Positions 27,102 to 35,735 of a stretch of DNA of 64,000 nucleotides are shown in pieces. Each line of letters opens with the position of its first letter. The first letter of the stretch is position 1. Below the pieces are notes generated by a model that ran no database searches, was not told where the DNA came from, and saw nothing but the letters and a program-made list of their open reading frames with translations. Location of the stretch: NCBI GenBank assembly GCA_018812925.1, contig JAHJCU010000004.1, forward strand, positions 124,001 to 188,000, read 5' to 3'. Source of the stretch: Candidatus Omnitrophota bacterium (GTDB lineage Bacteria > CAIJMQ01). The position numbers and the translations under genes are program-made.

Positions 27102-28538
27102 ATGAAAATCATTCGTTGGTTAATTAATCGGTGGCGCTGTGAAAACGGTTATCGCGATATTTTAGTAGTTGCCATTCCGCTAATATTAAGCACTAGCGCC
27201 TGGGCTGTCCAGCATTTCGTTGACAGAATGTTTCTTACCTGGTATTCGCCCGAAGCAATAGCAGCGGCAATGCCTGCGGGTATGCTTAATTTCACAGTAA
27301 TGAGTTTGTTTATAGGCACTGCAAGTTATGCAGGCACTTTTGTCGCGCAATATTACGGCGCAGGAATATATAAAAAAATAGGCCCTTCCGTATGGCAGGG
27401 AGCATATATTGCGGTTGTAGGCGGAATAATTCACCTTTTCCTTATTCCTTTGGCGCGTCCCGTATTCGCTTTTATCGGGCACGACCCCTTAGTCCAAACT
27501 AACGAAATAATTTATTTTCAGGTATTATGTCTGGGAGCAGCGCCGGGTATTGCCGGAGCTGCTATGGCGGGCTTTTTCTCCGGACGCGGCAAAACATGGC
27601 CTATTATGTGGATAAACTGCTCCGCAACTTTTGTAAACTTAGTTCTCGACTATGCAATGATATTCGGCAACTGGGGATTTCCTGAAATGGGCATGAAAGG
27701 CGCGGCAATAGCAACAATTATTTCCGGATACTTTGCTTTCTTTATATATCTTATTTTATTCTGCAAGCGTTCCTATAATGAAAAATATCATACCCTAAAA
27801 GGATTCCGTCTAAACCTAAACCTATTTAAACGCCTTATGCATTTCGGTCTGCCCAGCGGAATACAATTTTCCTTAGATATGGTGGGGTTTAGCATATTTA
27901 TACTTCTTGCAGGACGATTGGGAACGACAAACTTAGCCGCAACTAATATCGCTTTTAATATAAACACACTCGCTTTTATGCCCATGATTGGCATAGGCAT
28001 AGCAATTTCCATTCTCGTGGGACAATCCCTCGGCAAAAATAGACCCGACCTTGCCGAACGAAGCACCTACTCCGGCTTTCATATGACAATAGTTTATACT
28101 ACGATTATCGCTTTTTTCTATATGGTAATGCCCGATATCTTTTTAAAACCATTTGCAGCGCAGGCAAATCCGGAAACTTTCGAATCAATCAGACAAATCG
28201 CGCGGGTACTTCTGAGGTTTGTAGCTATATATGCAATTTTTGATACACTTAATATTGTTTTTTCTTCGGCAATTAAAGGCGCGGGAGATACGCGTTTTGT
28301 CCTGAAAATGATTATAGTCTTATCATCATTATTGCTTGTTATTCCCTCTTATATTGCAGTGATAATTTTTCACAAAGGCGTCTATACCGCCTGGACTATT
28401 TTCACCTTCTACGTCATTGCTCTGGGTTTTGCATTCCTGCTGCGTTTTATACAGGGTAAATGGCGAACAATGCGCGTGATTGAAGAAGTCATCCCTGTTA
28501 TTCCAACAATGATGTCAGAGACACCATCGATGAAATAG
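27102..28538 (+). CDS. MATE-family multidrug/sodium efflux protein
   Basis: 478 residues with twelve predicted membrane helices in two halves, typical of MATE exporters that expel organic cations or other compounds against Na+ or H+. ILVVAIPLILSTSAWAVQHFVDRMFL and FIGTASYAGTFVAQYYGAG are the N-half hallmarks, and GIGIAISILVGQSLGK mirrors the latter in the second half. The gene stands alone between two minus-strand runs. Its codon use looks more G+C-rich than its neighbours by eye, so recent acquisition is possible. The substrate is unknown. Confidence 0.9.
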   Translation: MKIIRWLINRWRCENGYRDILVVAIPLILSTSAWAVQHFVDRMFLTWYSPEAIAAAMPAGMLNFTVMSLFIGTASYAGTFVAQYYGAGIYKKIGPSVWQGAYIAVVGGIIHLFLIPLARPVFAFIGHDPLVQTNEIIYFQVLCLGAAPGIAGAAMAGFFSGRGKTWPIMWINCSATFVNLVLDYAMIFGNWGFPEMGMKGAAIATIISGYFAFFIYLILFCKRSYNEKYHTLKGFRLNLNLFKRLMHFGLPSGIQFSLDMVGFSIFILLAGRLGTTNLAATNIAFNINTLAFMPMIGIGIAISILVGQSLGKNRPDLAERSTYSGFHMTIVYTTIIAFFYMVMPDIFLKPFAAQANPETFESIRQIARVLLRFVAIYAIFDTLNIVFSSAIKGAGDTRFVLKMIIVLSSLLLVIPSYIAVIIFHKGVYTAWTIFTFYVIALGFAFLLRFIQGKWRTMRVIEEVIPVIPTMMSETPSMK

Positions 28539-28548
28539 AGTATTTGGA

Positions 28549-28574
28549 ATTGTCATTGCGAGCGTGGCAATCTC
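28549..28574. repeat. Fragment of a dispersed repeat of the TCATTGCGAG type
   Basis: ATTGTCATTGCGAGCG followed by TGGCAATCTC, with ATTGC/GCAAT arms. This sequence type is common as an intergenic repeat in several bacterial groups. It separates the convergent MATE and DUF2007 genes. Confidence 0.5.
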
Positions 28575-28637
28575 AAAGTTTACTTTTCTTTCGAATTTTT
28601 GTCGGACTTTTCTGGATTCTTTCCTGAACTTATAAAA

Positions 28638-28847
28638 TTAAAAGAAATCTTTTAAAATTTCTTTCGCTCTTTCGACTTGGTCTTTTTTTACCATAAGGCG
28701 TGTAGGAATGGCATATGCACAATGCACAAAGTTTTCCCCCTGAAAAAAATAAGTTATATCGCAACTATCCAATATAGATTTTATTACAGCTATATCGCCT
28801 GGATTAGAAGTAGATAAAACCGCTGTGTAATCAATGAATTCGGTCAA
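28638..28847 (-). CDS. DUF2007 family protein
   Basis: 69 residues with the DUF2007 pattern: an N-terminal strand, a helix (NPGDIAVIKSILDSCDI), a strand with ITYFFQGE, then RLMVKKDQVERAKEILKDF. The family is a small ferredoxin-like fold of unknown function, sometimes called a putative signal-transducing protein. The start is TTG 28847, set by AAGGGGA five bases upstream. It is the last gene of the run and follows the GDYXXLXY gene by 19 bases. Confidence 0.8.
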   Translation of the reverse strand: MTEFIDYTAVLSTSNPGDIAVIKSILDSCDITYFFQGENFVHCAYAIPTRLMVKKDQVERAKEILKDFF

Positions 28848-28866
28848 GGTATCCCCTTACTAATTG

Positions 28867-29424
28867 TTATTTCTGCTCTTTCAAAAATTCTAAAATCGGT
28901 TTCCCTGCGATATAGAGTTCCTCGACTACGGCATCACCGGATTTTACGCGGACCGTTATGTAGGCGTCCTGATTGCCTCTGACGTTGTGTCCTCTGTAAG
29001 CTCTTTCTGCGGCGGGAGCAAGTGTTTCTTCCATATAATACCGGTTAAACGGAAGAATTAGATTTGCTTCATTACGGCTACAATAGCTAACTCTTACTTG
29101 AATGTAATCATCTCCTACGGGACGTTCTATACTTAAACCGGCTATTTTTGCAAAGCCTTTGTCATCTTCTTTAATGAGGGCATAAACCTTTTGAAAATGC
29201 CTTAATTTAAGTCCTTCAGGTAAAGGGGTTTTATTTTCTTCTACGCCCAATGCAACATATCGTCCCCGAAACGCATCGTAGGGGTCTACAGGCTGGGTCT
29301 TGAAGCGGAATTGTTTTCCATTATTAAGAATAGTTTCATAACGGATAATTGTTGAAATTGGTTTTACAAGCTGCAAGAGAGCCAAACAGAAAAACAATCC
29401 TAAAATATAAATAAATTTCTTCAT
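28867..29424 (-). CDS. GDYXXLXY-domain protein, membrane anchored
   Basis: 185 residues with an N-terminal hydrophobic helix (about 4-22), so probably exported and anchored. DPYDAFRGRYVAL is the family motif (variant of GDYXXLXY), followed by beta-rich segments including YIQVRVSYCSRNEANLILPFNRYYMEE. The family nearly always sits next to a DUF2157 membrane protein, as here: its ATG overlaps that gene's stop by 4 bases. Function is unknown. Confidence 0.85.
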   Translation of the reverse strand: MKKFIYILGLFFCLALLQLVKPISTIIRYETILNNGKQFRFKTQPVDPYDAFRGRYVALGVEENKTPLPEGLKLRHFQKVYALIKEDDKGFAKIAGLSIERPVGDDYIQVRVSYCSRNEANLILPFNRYYMEETLAPAAERAYRGHNVRGNQDAYITVRVKSGDAVVEELYIAGKPILEFLKEQK

Positions 29425-30710
29425 GTTTTATTCTTCCAACGGTTCATAAGCAGAAGATTTGTTAACAGGAAACCGATTCCGATGATTATAAAAGCTATCC
29501 CTCTGGTTATGAAGCTCATATCGCTGTCAAAAAATCTTGCAACAACCAGCAGTATTAAAATGACGATGCCTAGATTTATAGTGCCAATATGTTCTTTTTT
29601 AACACCTTCAGCTATTGTATTTATGCCTAAGGCTGATAGATACAAATTGAATAGGATAACAGGGAAAATAGTATTCGGATTAAATGAATATAAAGCGTGT
29701 CCTGCAAGTGTTACTAAAGGAAGAAAAGCGAACGATATTACTGCTGTCTTGTCCCGCCTGATAAATTCTACGAAAAGAACCAAAGCAATTAGAAAGAGAA
29801 TTACTGCAAAAATATATTCGCCTTTAGCTTCGGCAAACTGAGGAAACTTCCAGTAAATTGTTTTCCATATATATCTATAGGTAAGAATATATGAAAGCGT
29901 GAAAGCGCCCAATAACCCCACAATCTTGAATGGTTCTAACAGGTTTGTTTTAAATTTACCTACCCAAAGGACTCCTATGAGATACAAAATGGCAAAGAAG
30001 CTACCATATATTATCATCCAGTAAGTCGGCAATATATCTAATAGAGTAATGCCTATGGCTACGCAAAGACAGATAGAAATAATCAAACTAAAGAAATTGA
30101 AACGGATAAAATATGAATCTTTTTTTGCAATCTGCAAAAAATGGGGAATTATTAAAGCGGCGAGAGGCCAAAACAGTATGGCGTTTCCATCACCAAATTT
30201 CGCGCTGCCAGACCAAAAAGTAATTCCTATAATATAGAGCATTGCTGGGACGGTAGCCCGCATAAAATATACTAAAGGAAGTCCCAATAACATCCAGAAT
30301 AATAAAAAGTGGGAGTCATAGAATGAGATATGGTATGTCTGTTCAATAAGTGCAGCTGAAGCACCTATCATAAGAAATAGAAAAGTTGCAGTCCCTTCTT
30401 TCCACGAATCGGATTCATTTCGCTTTAGTATTGTCCATCCGACAAGCAACTGTGCCAAAATCAAAGGGAGAAGAGAAAGAATAGTTCTTGCGGAACGGGA
30501 AAGTTCCTGCCAGTTGTGGGCTAAAAGGAGAATTATTCCTGACCCGATTAGTAAAGAACCCAAGAGACTGAATATTATTAGAGCAACTCTTGGTCCTTTT
30601 CTATCGCTATAGTATTGACGTAGTTTGTCGGCAGTTTCCGAAGATAATATACCCTTATCTACTAAAATAGGTATTTCTTTATAAAGCCACTGTATAGCTT
30701 TTCTGCTCAC
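29421..30710 (-). CDS. DUF2157 multispanning membrane protein
   Basis: 429 residues. A soluble N-terminal segment (IQWLYKEIPILVDKGILSSETADKLRQYY) typical of DUF2157 precedes eleven to twelve hydrophobic helices. The start is GTG 30710, set by GGAG seven bases upstream. It overlaps the GDYXXLXY gene by 4 bases; the pair forms a recurrent module of unknown function, presumably a membrane complex. No enzyme motif is visible. Confidence 0.85.
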   Translation of the reverse strand: MSRKAIQWLYKEIPILVDKGILSSETADKLRQYYSDRKGPRVALIIFSLLGSLLIGSGIILLLAHNWQELSRSARTILSLLPLILAQLLVGWTILKRNESDSWKEGTATFLFLMIGASAALIEQTYHISFYDSHFLLFWMLLGLPLVYFMRATVPAMLYIIGITFWSGSAKFGDGNAILFWPLAALIIPHFLQIAKKDSYFIRFNFFSLIISICLCVAIGITLLDILPTYWMIIYGSFFAILYLIGVLWVGKFKTNLLEPFKIVGLLGAFTLSYILTYRYIWKTIYWKFPQFAEAKGEYIFAVILFLIALVLFVEFIRRDKTAVISFAFLPLVTLAGHALYSFNPNTIFPVILFNLYLSALGINTIAEGVKKEHIGTINLGIVILILLVVARFFDSDMSFITRGIAFIIIGIGFLLTNLLLMNRWKNKT

Positions 30711-30726
30711 ATTTACACTCCGTTTG

Positions 30727-31584
30727 TTACTTTACTACTTTTTGATTTAAAAATCCATGTATCATCTCTCTATATTTCTCTCTCAATATTACAGAATATC
30801 GTCCAATTTTACCGCGATTGATTAATGCGTTCTCTATCTTAATTATCGACATTACTTCTATGAGAGAGGATGTTAGAAAAATTTCGTCGCAGGATTTTAG
30901 GAAGTCCACATCCACAAGTTTTTCTTCCACTTTTAAACCTACAGTAGGAGCCATCTGTAAAATTTTTGCCCTTGTTATGCCGGGCAGTATTCCTGAATCG
31001 CTTGGCGCAGTGATAAGTGTATCACCACTTATCATAAAGATATTTCTTGTTGTGCCTTCAAGGACAAAACCGTCGGTACTTAAGAGTATTGCTTCATCCA
31101 CGCCTTTCTCTTTTGCTTCTTTTTTTGCAAGTATATGAGGCAGGAATGAGAGTGTTTTGTGTGAGTTTATAGAAAGGGATGAATCAATTCTTATTGAAGA
31201 TATTATTGCGGTATATCCTTTTTCATAGTCGCTTTCTTTGTAGCGGACTTCGTCTTTTACAATGACTATAAAATTAGCGTTTTTCTCTTCTTCATCTGTT
31301 TTGGTGAGATAGATATTAACAAGCCCCTTGTTTATTGATGAATCGCTGATTAATTTTTTTATGATTTCGGCAACTTGTTCTAGATTAACAGATAATTTTA
31401 AATCAAGCGCCTTGGCGGAATCCCTTAATCTCTCAAAATGCTCTTTCAGGAAAATAACTTTGCCTTCTTCTATGCATATTGTTTCAAATATGCCTTCGCC
31501 GTATCTGAAACCCCTATCTAAGATAGAGATTTTAGCATCCTGTAAAGACATGAAATCGCCATTGATATAAGCTAATCCTTTCAT
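30727..31584 (-). CDS. pabC: Class IV aminotransferase, probably aminodeoxychorismate lyase
   Basis: 285 residues, PLP fold type IV. AYINGDFMSLQDAKISILDRGFRYGEGIFE is the N-terminal signature; the PLP Lys is probably the one in NSHKTLSFLPH; VLEGTTRNIFMI is the strand that holds the cofactor, and SLIEVMSI the C-terminal block. The family includes BCAT, D-amino acid transaminase and PabC. The nearby pabB (one gene away) favours PabC, which releases p-aminobenzoate for folate. The sequence alone does not settle it, so the symbol is tentative. Confidence 0.7.
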   Translation of the reverse strand: MKGLAYINGDFMSLQDAKISILDRGFRYGEGIFETICIEEGKVIFLKEHFERLRDSAKALDLKLSVNLEQVAEIIKKLISDSSINKGLVNIYLTKTDEEEKNANFIVIVKDEVRYKESDYEKGYTAIISSIRIDSSLSINSHKTLSFLPHILAKKEAKEKGVDEAILLSTDGFVLEGTTRNIFMISGDTLITAPSDSGILPGITRAKILQMAPTVGLKVEEKLVDVDFLKSCDEIFLTSSLIEVMSIIKIENALINRGKIGRYSVILREKYREMIHGFLNQKVVK

Positions 31585-31641
31585 AATTATCTTATCTAAG
31601 GGTTACGGCCCGTTTTTTCGTAATCAGTAATCTCAATATGT

Positions 31642-31758
31642 AATTCGTAACTAGTAAATGGTAAATAGTAATTAATCTAAACTAATTTTTAAAAAATTAC
31701 GGATTACGCCCGCCTGCTTGCGAAGCGGGCAGGCTTTACGAGTTACTAATTACGAATT
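31642..31758. repeat. Large imperfect inverted repeat carrying a REP core
   Basis: Left arm 31642-31661 and right arm 31739-31758 match at 17 of 20 positions. The arms are built from degenerate copies of a word like GTAATTCGTAA. The centre contains the 28-base REP core at 31704-31731. It lies straight after the RRM gene stop and fills most of the gap before pabC. Confidence 0.7.
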
Positions 31759-31761
31759 TTA

Positions 31762-32142
31762 TTAATATCCTCTATCTCTTGTTCCTCTGGTTCTTCTATT
31801 GTCTCTTTTTTGTCCGCCTCGTTTGGAATTATAGCCGCCATGTCCACCCGAACCGAAACCGCCTCCTGGTGAGCTGAAACCGCCGCGTGAGGGACCAAAA
31901 CTTCTTGGTTTGGGAGGACGAGCTTCATCAATTCTCAATTTGCGTCCTTCAAATTCGCTTTCACTTAATTCTGTTTTTGCTTTTCCGGCTGCTTCCGGAG
32001 TAGCCATTTCAATAAATGCAAAACCTTTGCCTTGGATTAGGTCAACTTTTACAACTTCGCCATACTTAGTGAATAATTCTTTTAACTGTTCACTGGTTAC
32101 CGCATAATTGAGATTTCCTACATACAGCTTGCTACCTTGCAT
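31762..32142 (-). CDS. RRM RNA-binding protein, glycine-rich
   Basis: 126 residues. One RNA recognition motif occupies residues 1-80, with RNP2 LYVGNL and RNP1 KGFAFIEM, followed by an Arg/Gly-rich tail (FGSGGHGG, RGGQKRDNRR) as in cyanobacterial and plant cold-responsive RNA-binding proteins. It probably chaperones RNA. AAAGGAG lies at good spacing before ATG 32142. The leader contains a strong hairpin next to that site, so translation may depend on structure. Confidence 0.9.
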   Translation of the reverse strand: MQGSKLYVGNLNYAVTSEQLKELFTKYGEVVKVDLIQGKGFAFIEMATPEAAGKAKTELSESEFEGRKLRIDEARPPKPRSFGPSRGGFSSPGGGFGSGGHGGYNSKRGGQKRDNRRTRGTRDRGY

Positions 32143-32276
32143 TCTATTCTCCTTTTTCCGCCGAAGGCGGCTTTTAATGTGCCACAGGTGTTAGTCCGTG
32201 GAACTATGTTATTTGTTTTTCTACATCTGAAAACATTTCTACTAGCTACCTATTAAGTACTCTTCTCACCTCCTTT
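32143..32276 (-). promoter_or_regulatory. Leader of the RRM gene with a hairpin and an orphan ribosome-binding site
   Basis: AAAGGAGGTGA (32276-32266), a full anti-16S match, lies five bases after the pabB stop but has no start codon at usable distance. A CCGCC-TTC-GGCGG hairpin sits just upstream of the true site AAAGGAG. Self-control by the RRM protein is possible but only inferred. Confidence 0.35.
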
Positions 32277-32280
32277 GAAT

Positions 32281-33693
32281 TTATAACAGCCATTTTAAAT
32301 CATTATGGTTTAAAACTTTTTCTTTAGTTCCTGACAACAGTGATTCTGCCAATGCTTTGCCTTTATGCAGTGTTTCTTCATATTCAAGCTCAGGGTTGGA
32401 ATCAGCTACGATTCCGCCTCCGACCTGAAAATATGCTGTTTTATTCTTAATGATAATCGTTCGGATTGAGATATTCAAATCCATCCTCCTGTTAAATGAT
32501 ATATAACCGATTGCGCCCGTATAAATATTTCTTTTTGTGGGTTCGAGTTCCTCTATTATTTCCATAGAGCGCACTTTAGGAGCCCCTGTTATTGAGCCAC
32601 CGGGAAATGAGTGTTTCACACAATCAACCGGTGTTATACCGTCAACGACTTTCCCTTCTACAGTGCTTACTGTATGAAATACGGTGGGATTTGTTTCAAG
32701 CGCTACTAATTCTTTTACGCCAACACTGCCGTAATAACAGAATTTTCCCAAATCGTTTCTTTCAAGGTCTATAATCATTATAAGTTCAGCGCGGTCTTTT
32801 GGGGAATTTAATAATTCTTTTGCCAATCTTTTATCTTCTTCTTTGTTTTTGCCTCTTGGACGCGTGCCTTTTATGGGACGGGTATGTATTTTGTTTGCTT
32901 TAAGATACAGAAATCTTTCGGGCGAGGCGCTTATTACCGAAACTTCGGGAAAGTTTAAGAAAGCGGAAAAAGGCGCAGGGTTTATGAATGCAAGTTTTTC
33001 AAATAATTCAAAAGGCGATGAATTATATTGACACGAAAAACGCTGTGATAGGTTTACCTGAAAAATATCGCCTTTTTTTATGTAATCTTTCGCCTTCAAT
33101 ATAGCGTTTAAGTATGCATCTTTCTTGAAATTCGATTTAAGTTCAGACGAGTTGTTATATAAAGATTCATTGCTTTTTTTTAATCGCGTAGGGTTTTTTA
33201 GAAGTTCTTTGATTCTATTTTTTTTATCTTGAGGAGTATTTATCCAAAGTATAAAACTCTCTTTTGTTTTGTGGTCCCAATATAGGACCCAGTCGTAAAA
33301 AGGCAGGATACAATCGGGTAGATTTAAGTCATCTGTTGTTTGTTGATGTATTTTTTCAAGAGTAAAGCCCATATCGTATCCAAAGTAGCCGAGCATTCCG
33401 CCCGTAAAAGGAAGTGAAGAAGGAAGATTTTGTTTACCTGATTGTTCGGTATATATTTCGCGCAGTATGTTAAAGGGATTGCCTGTTTTATGTGTTTCCT
33501 GTCCGTTTGTAATTAAAGATGTTTTTCTCCCTTTTGCCTTGAATATCATATAGGGAAAAGCGGCCATAAAAGAATATCTACCCCACGAGGAATTTTTTAT
33601 TCCACTCAAGAGAAGCGACGAATACGGGTAATCCTTGAAGTTTCTAAATACATCAAGTGGGGAATAAGAATAGGGGAAAGATTCGATAATCAT
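32281..33693 (-). CDS. pabB: Aminodeoxychorismate synthase component I
   Basis: 470 residues of the TrpE/PabB chorismate-binding family. RPIKGTRPRGKNKEED carries Lys where TrpE has Ala (PIAGT), the residue that marks PabB. SFPGGSITGAPKVRSMEIIEELE and GAIGYISF are the C-terminal signatures. It aminates chorismate on the way to p-aminobenzoate. A PabA glutaminase gene is not visible here. It is followed by the RRM gene and the probable pabC. Confidence 0.92.
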   Translation of the reverse strand: MIIESFPYSYSPLDVFRNFKDYPYSSLLLSGIKNSSWGRYSFMAAFPYMIFKAKGRKTSLITNGQETHKTGNPFNILREIYTEQSGKQNLPSSLPFTGGMLGYFGYDMGFTLEKIHQQTTDDLNLPDCILPFYDWVLYWDHKTKESFILWINTPQDKKNRIKELLKNPTRLKKSNESLYNNSSELKSNFKKDAYLNAILKAKDYIKKGDIFQVNLSQRFSCQYNSSPFELFEKLAFINPAPFSAFLNFPEVSVISASPERFLYLKANKIHTRPIKGTRPRGKNKEEDKRLAKELLNSPKDRAELIMIIDLERNDLGKFCYYGSVGVKELVALETNPTVFHTVSTVEGKVVDGITPVDCVKHSFPGGSITGAPKVRSMEIIEELEPTKRNIYTGAIGYISFNRRMDLNISIRTIIIKNKTAYFQVGGGIVADSNPELEYEETLHKGKALAESLLSGTKEKVLNHNDLKWLL

Positions 33694-33706
33694 TGATTAC
33701 TAAATA

Positions 33707-34513
33707 TTAAAGTCCCAACACATCTTCCATGCTATAGAATCCTGGGTTTTTACCAATAACCCACTGTGCTGCTTTTAAAGCTCCGTGTGCTAATGCATCT
33801 CGGCTTTCAGCTCGATGGATTATTTCTATATGTTCTCCGCCACCTGCAAATATAACTTTGTGTTCACCTATGATGCTACCGGCTCTTACGGAATGCATTC
33901 CAACTTCGCCTTTTTGTTTTGGTCCGGGAGATTTCCTGCCTAAATTGATTATTTCGTCATAACTTTTGCCGTAAGCTTGGGCTATTACCTCGCCCAATTT
34001 TTTGGCTGTTCCTGAAGGCGCATCAATTTTGGCTTTGTGATGAATTTCTACAATTTCGGCATCGTAATCTTCACCTAAAACTTTCGCTACTTTACCGACA
34101 GTGTTGAATATAATATTCATACCCGTGCTCATATTGGGAGCTTTAACACATGCAATTTTTTTTGCATATTCTTTTATTTTTATTTCCTGCTCTTTGGTAA
34201 ATCCTGTTGTGCCTATAATAAAAGCTTTATCAGGATAAGCTTCTGCAATTTCCAGATGTTTTAAGGTGGTTTCGGGAGTACTGAATTCTATAATTACATC
34301 TGCATTTCCTATCACGTCTCTTAAATCATCAAGTATGGTTACACTTTTTAATTTAGAAGATACAGTGCTGATATCTTGGTCTATTAAAGGATGCCCTTGT
34401 TTTTCTATAGCACCTGTAAGAACTAGGTTTTCATATAAAGGTATTAGCCCGATAATGGCTACACCCATTTTCCCGGCAGCACCTGATACTATTACTTTTA
34501 TATTTTTATTCAT
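33707..34513 (-). CDS. dapB: 4-Hydroxy-tetrahydrodipicolinate reductase
   Basis: 268 residues from ATG 34513 (a TTG four codons earlier is less likely). The NAD(P)-binding turn is SGAAGKMG; FSTPETTLKH and GTTGFT line the cofactor site; EIHHKAKIDAPSGTA holds the catalytic His pair and Lys. It acts in the diaminopimelate/lysine route that feeds peptidoglycan. It has its own promoter candidate upstream and precedes pabB by 13 bases. Confidence 0.95.
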   Translation of the reverse strand: MNKNIKVIVSGAAGKMGVAIIGLIPLYENLVLTGAIEKQGHPLIDQDISTVSSKLKSVTILDDLRDVIGNADVIIEFSTPETTLKHLEIAEAYPDKAFIIGTTGFTKEQEIKIKEYAKKIACVKAPNMSTGMNIIFNTVGKVAKVLGEDYDAEIVEIHHKAKIDAPSGTAKKLGEVIAQAYGKSYDEIINLGRKSPGPKQKGEVGMHSVRAGSIIGEHKVIFAGGGEHIEIIHRAESRDALAHGALKAAQWVIGKNPGFYSMEDVLGL

Positions 34514-34539
34514 AGTTATTTCCAACCTATAATAAAATG

Positions 34540-34568
34540 ATTATAACAATATTTTGTTATTTTGTAGA
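34540..34568 (-). promoter_or_regulatory. Putative dapB promoter
   Basis: On the minus strand TCTACA (34568-34563), a 17-base spacer and a perfect TATAAT (34545-34540). A 7-bp hairpin ATAACAA/TTGTTAT (34543-34560) covers the spacer and could be an operator; that is speculation. Confidence 0.5.
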
Positions 34569-34589
34569 ATAAATCCTGCAATTTAAGAT

Positions 34590-34608
34590 ATCGGAATACA
34601 GTTCCGAT
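34590..34608 (-). terminator. Hairpin after pfkA
   Basis: Perfect 7-bp stem ATCGGAA (34590-34596) with TTCCGAT (34602-34608), directly at the pfkA stop. Only a poor T run follows, so termination would be partial. Confidence 0.4.
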
Positions 34609-35573
34609 TAAATATCCATTAACCGAACAATATCAAGGTTTTCCAACGAAAGAGATTTCGATTGGGAAATCACTTCACTTAACGGCACGCGAACTATTTC
34701 CATGCCTTTCAAGCCAACCATAGAACCATGATGTCCTTCATTTAACATTTTAACTGCTTCTACACCAAATTTTGTAGCAAGATTTCTGGTAGCAGAAGTC
34801 GGTTTTCCGCCTCTTTGAATATATCCTAAAACCGAAACTCTGATTTCCCGTTTGGGTAATTTTTCCTGCAAACGTTCTGCCACCTCGCGAGCTTTACCTG
34901 CGCCTTCGGCAAGGACAATGAGAGAACTTGATTTGCCTTGTATTTTCTGATTTTCTAATTCCTCGACAATTTTGTCCCAATCTATTGTCATTTCCGGTAT
35001 TAGAATAATTTCAGCTCCACAGGCAAGCCCCACTTCTAATGCAAGATTGCCATGCTCTCTGCCCATTACCTCAACGATAAATGTCCGTTCGTGGCTTGTT
35101 GCCGTATCTCTTATCCTGTCTATTGCGTCTACTGCGGTATTTACTGCGGTATCAAACCCTATAGTTGAATCTGTTCCATATAAATCATTATCGATAGAAG
35201 CAGGTATAAGTACAACAGGGAAATTGAATTCAGAAGACAAAAGACTAGCTGCCTGTGCAGAGCCGTCTCCGCCTATTACCGCAAGACCTTCTATTCTGTT
35301 CCCTCTCAAATTCTTATATGCTTTTTCCCTCGTTTTCTTTTCTTTAAATTCCGGGAACCTTATGGTTTTGAGAATTGTTCCTCCCATATCAATGATTCCG
35401 CTTACACTTCTTGAATTCATTTGAAAGAGATTATTTTCAGCCAAGCCCCGATAACCTCCTCTTATGCCGAAGACTTCCATACCCAGACAAAGAGCAGTCC
35501 TTACTACTGCTCTTATAGCAGGGTTCATACCGGGAGCATCACCGCCTGAAGTTAAAACACCTATTCTTTTCAT
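34608..35573 (-). CDS. pfkA: 6-Phosphofructokinase, ATP type
   Basis: 321 residues from ATG 35573; the in-frame TTG at 35585 overlaps the GGAG ribosome-binding site and is rejected. SGGDAPGMNPAIRA, GGDGSAQAA and PASIDNDLYGTDSTIGFDTA are the substrate and nucleotide blocks. GGDGS (rather than GGDD) and the absence of a Lys before IDND favour ATP over pyrophosphate as donor. It commits fructose 6-phosphate to glycolysis. Confidence 0.95.
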   Translation of the reverse strand: MKRIGVLTSGGDAPGMNPAIRAVVRTALCLGMEVFGIRGGYRGLAENNLFQMNSRSVSGIIDMGGTILKTIRFPEFKEKKTREKAYKNLRGNRIEGLAVIGGDGSAQAASLLSSEFNFPVVLIPASIDNDLYGTDSTIGFDTAVNTAVDAIDRIRDTATSHERTFIVEVMGREHGNLALEVGLACGAEIILIPEMTIDWDKIVEELENQKIQGKSSSLIVLAEGAGKAREVAERLQEKLPKREIRVSVLGYIQRGGKPTSATRNLATKFGVEAVKMLNEGHHGSMVGLKGMEIVRVPLSEVISQSKSLSLENLDIVRLMDI

Positions 35574-35594
35574 TTCTTTCTCCAATCAACGCCA

Positions 35595-35623
35595 ATTATA
35601 TAGCAGAAAAGATTAGTCATCAA
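35595..35623 (-). promoter_or_regulatory. pfkA promoter
   Basis: On the minus strand TTGATG (35623-35618), exactly 17 bases, then a perfect TATAAT (35600-35595). Transcription would start about 15 bases before the pfkA ATG, just upstream of its GGAG. Confidence 0.6.
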
Positions 35624-35706
35624 ACCAAATGTTCAAAAATTGCATTTTAAATTTAGAGCGGAATAGGTATAATAAAATTTAATAAAGAATATAATCATAT
35701 AAAAAT

Positions 35707-35735
35707 GGAACTTTTTAGAGGATAAAACTGTCTAA
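35707..35735 (+). promoter_or_regulatory. ECF-type promoter motif over the sigma gene start
   Basis: GGAACTT (35707-35713), 16 bases, GTCTAA (35730-35735): a near-perfect match to the sigma-E class of promoter. It ends where the sigma ATG begins, so a transcript from it would start inside the first codons. A related copy lies at 37364-37391. See findings. Confidence 0.5.

Noticed and set aside
32540-32550. GGTTCGAGTTC, resembling the T-loop of a tRNA
   Set aside because: It lies in the pabB coding sequence and no acceptor or anticodon arms can be drawn around it.
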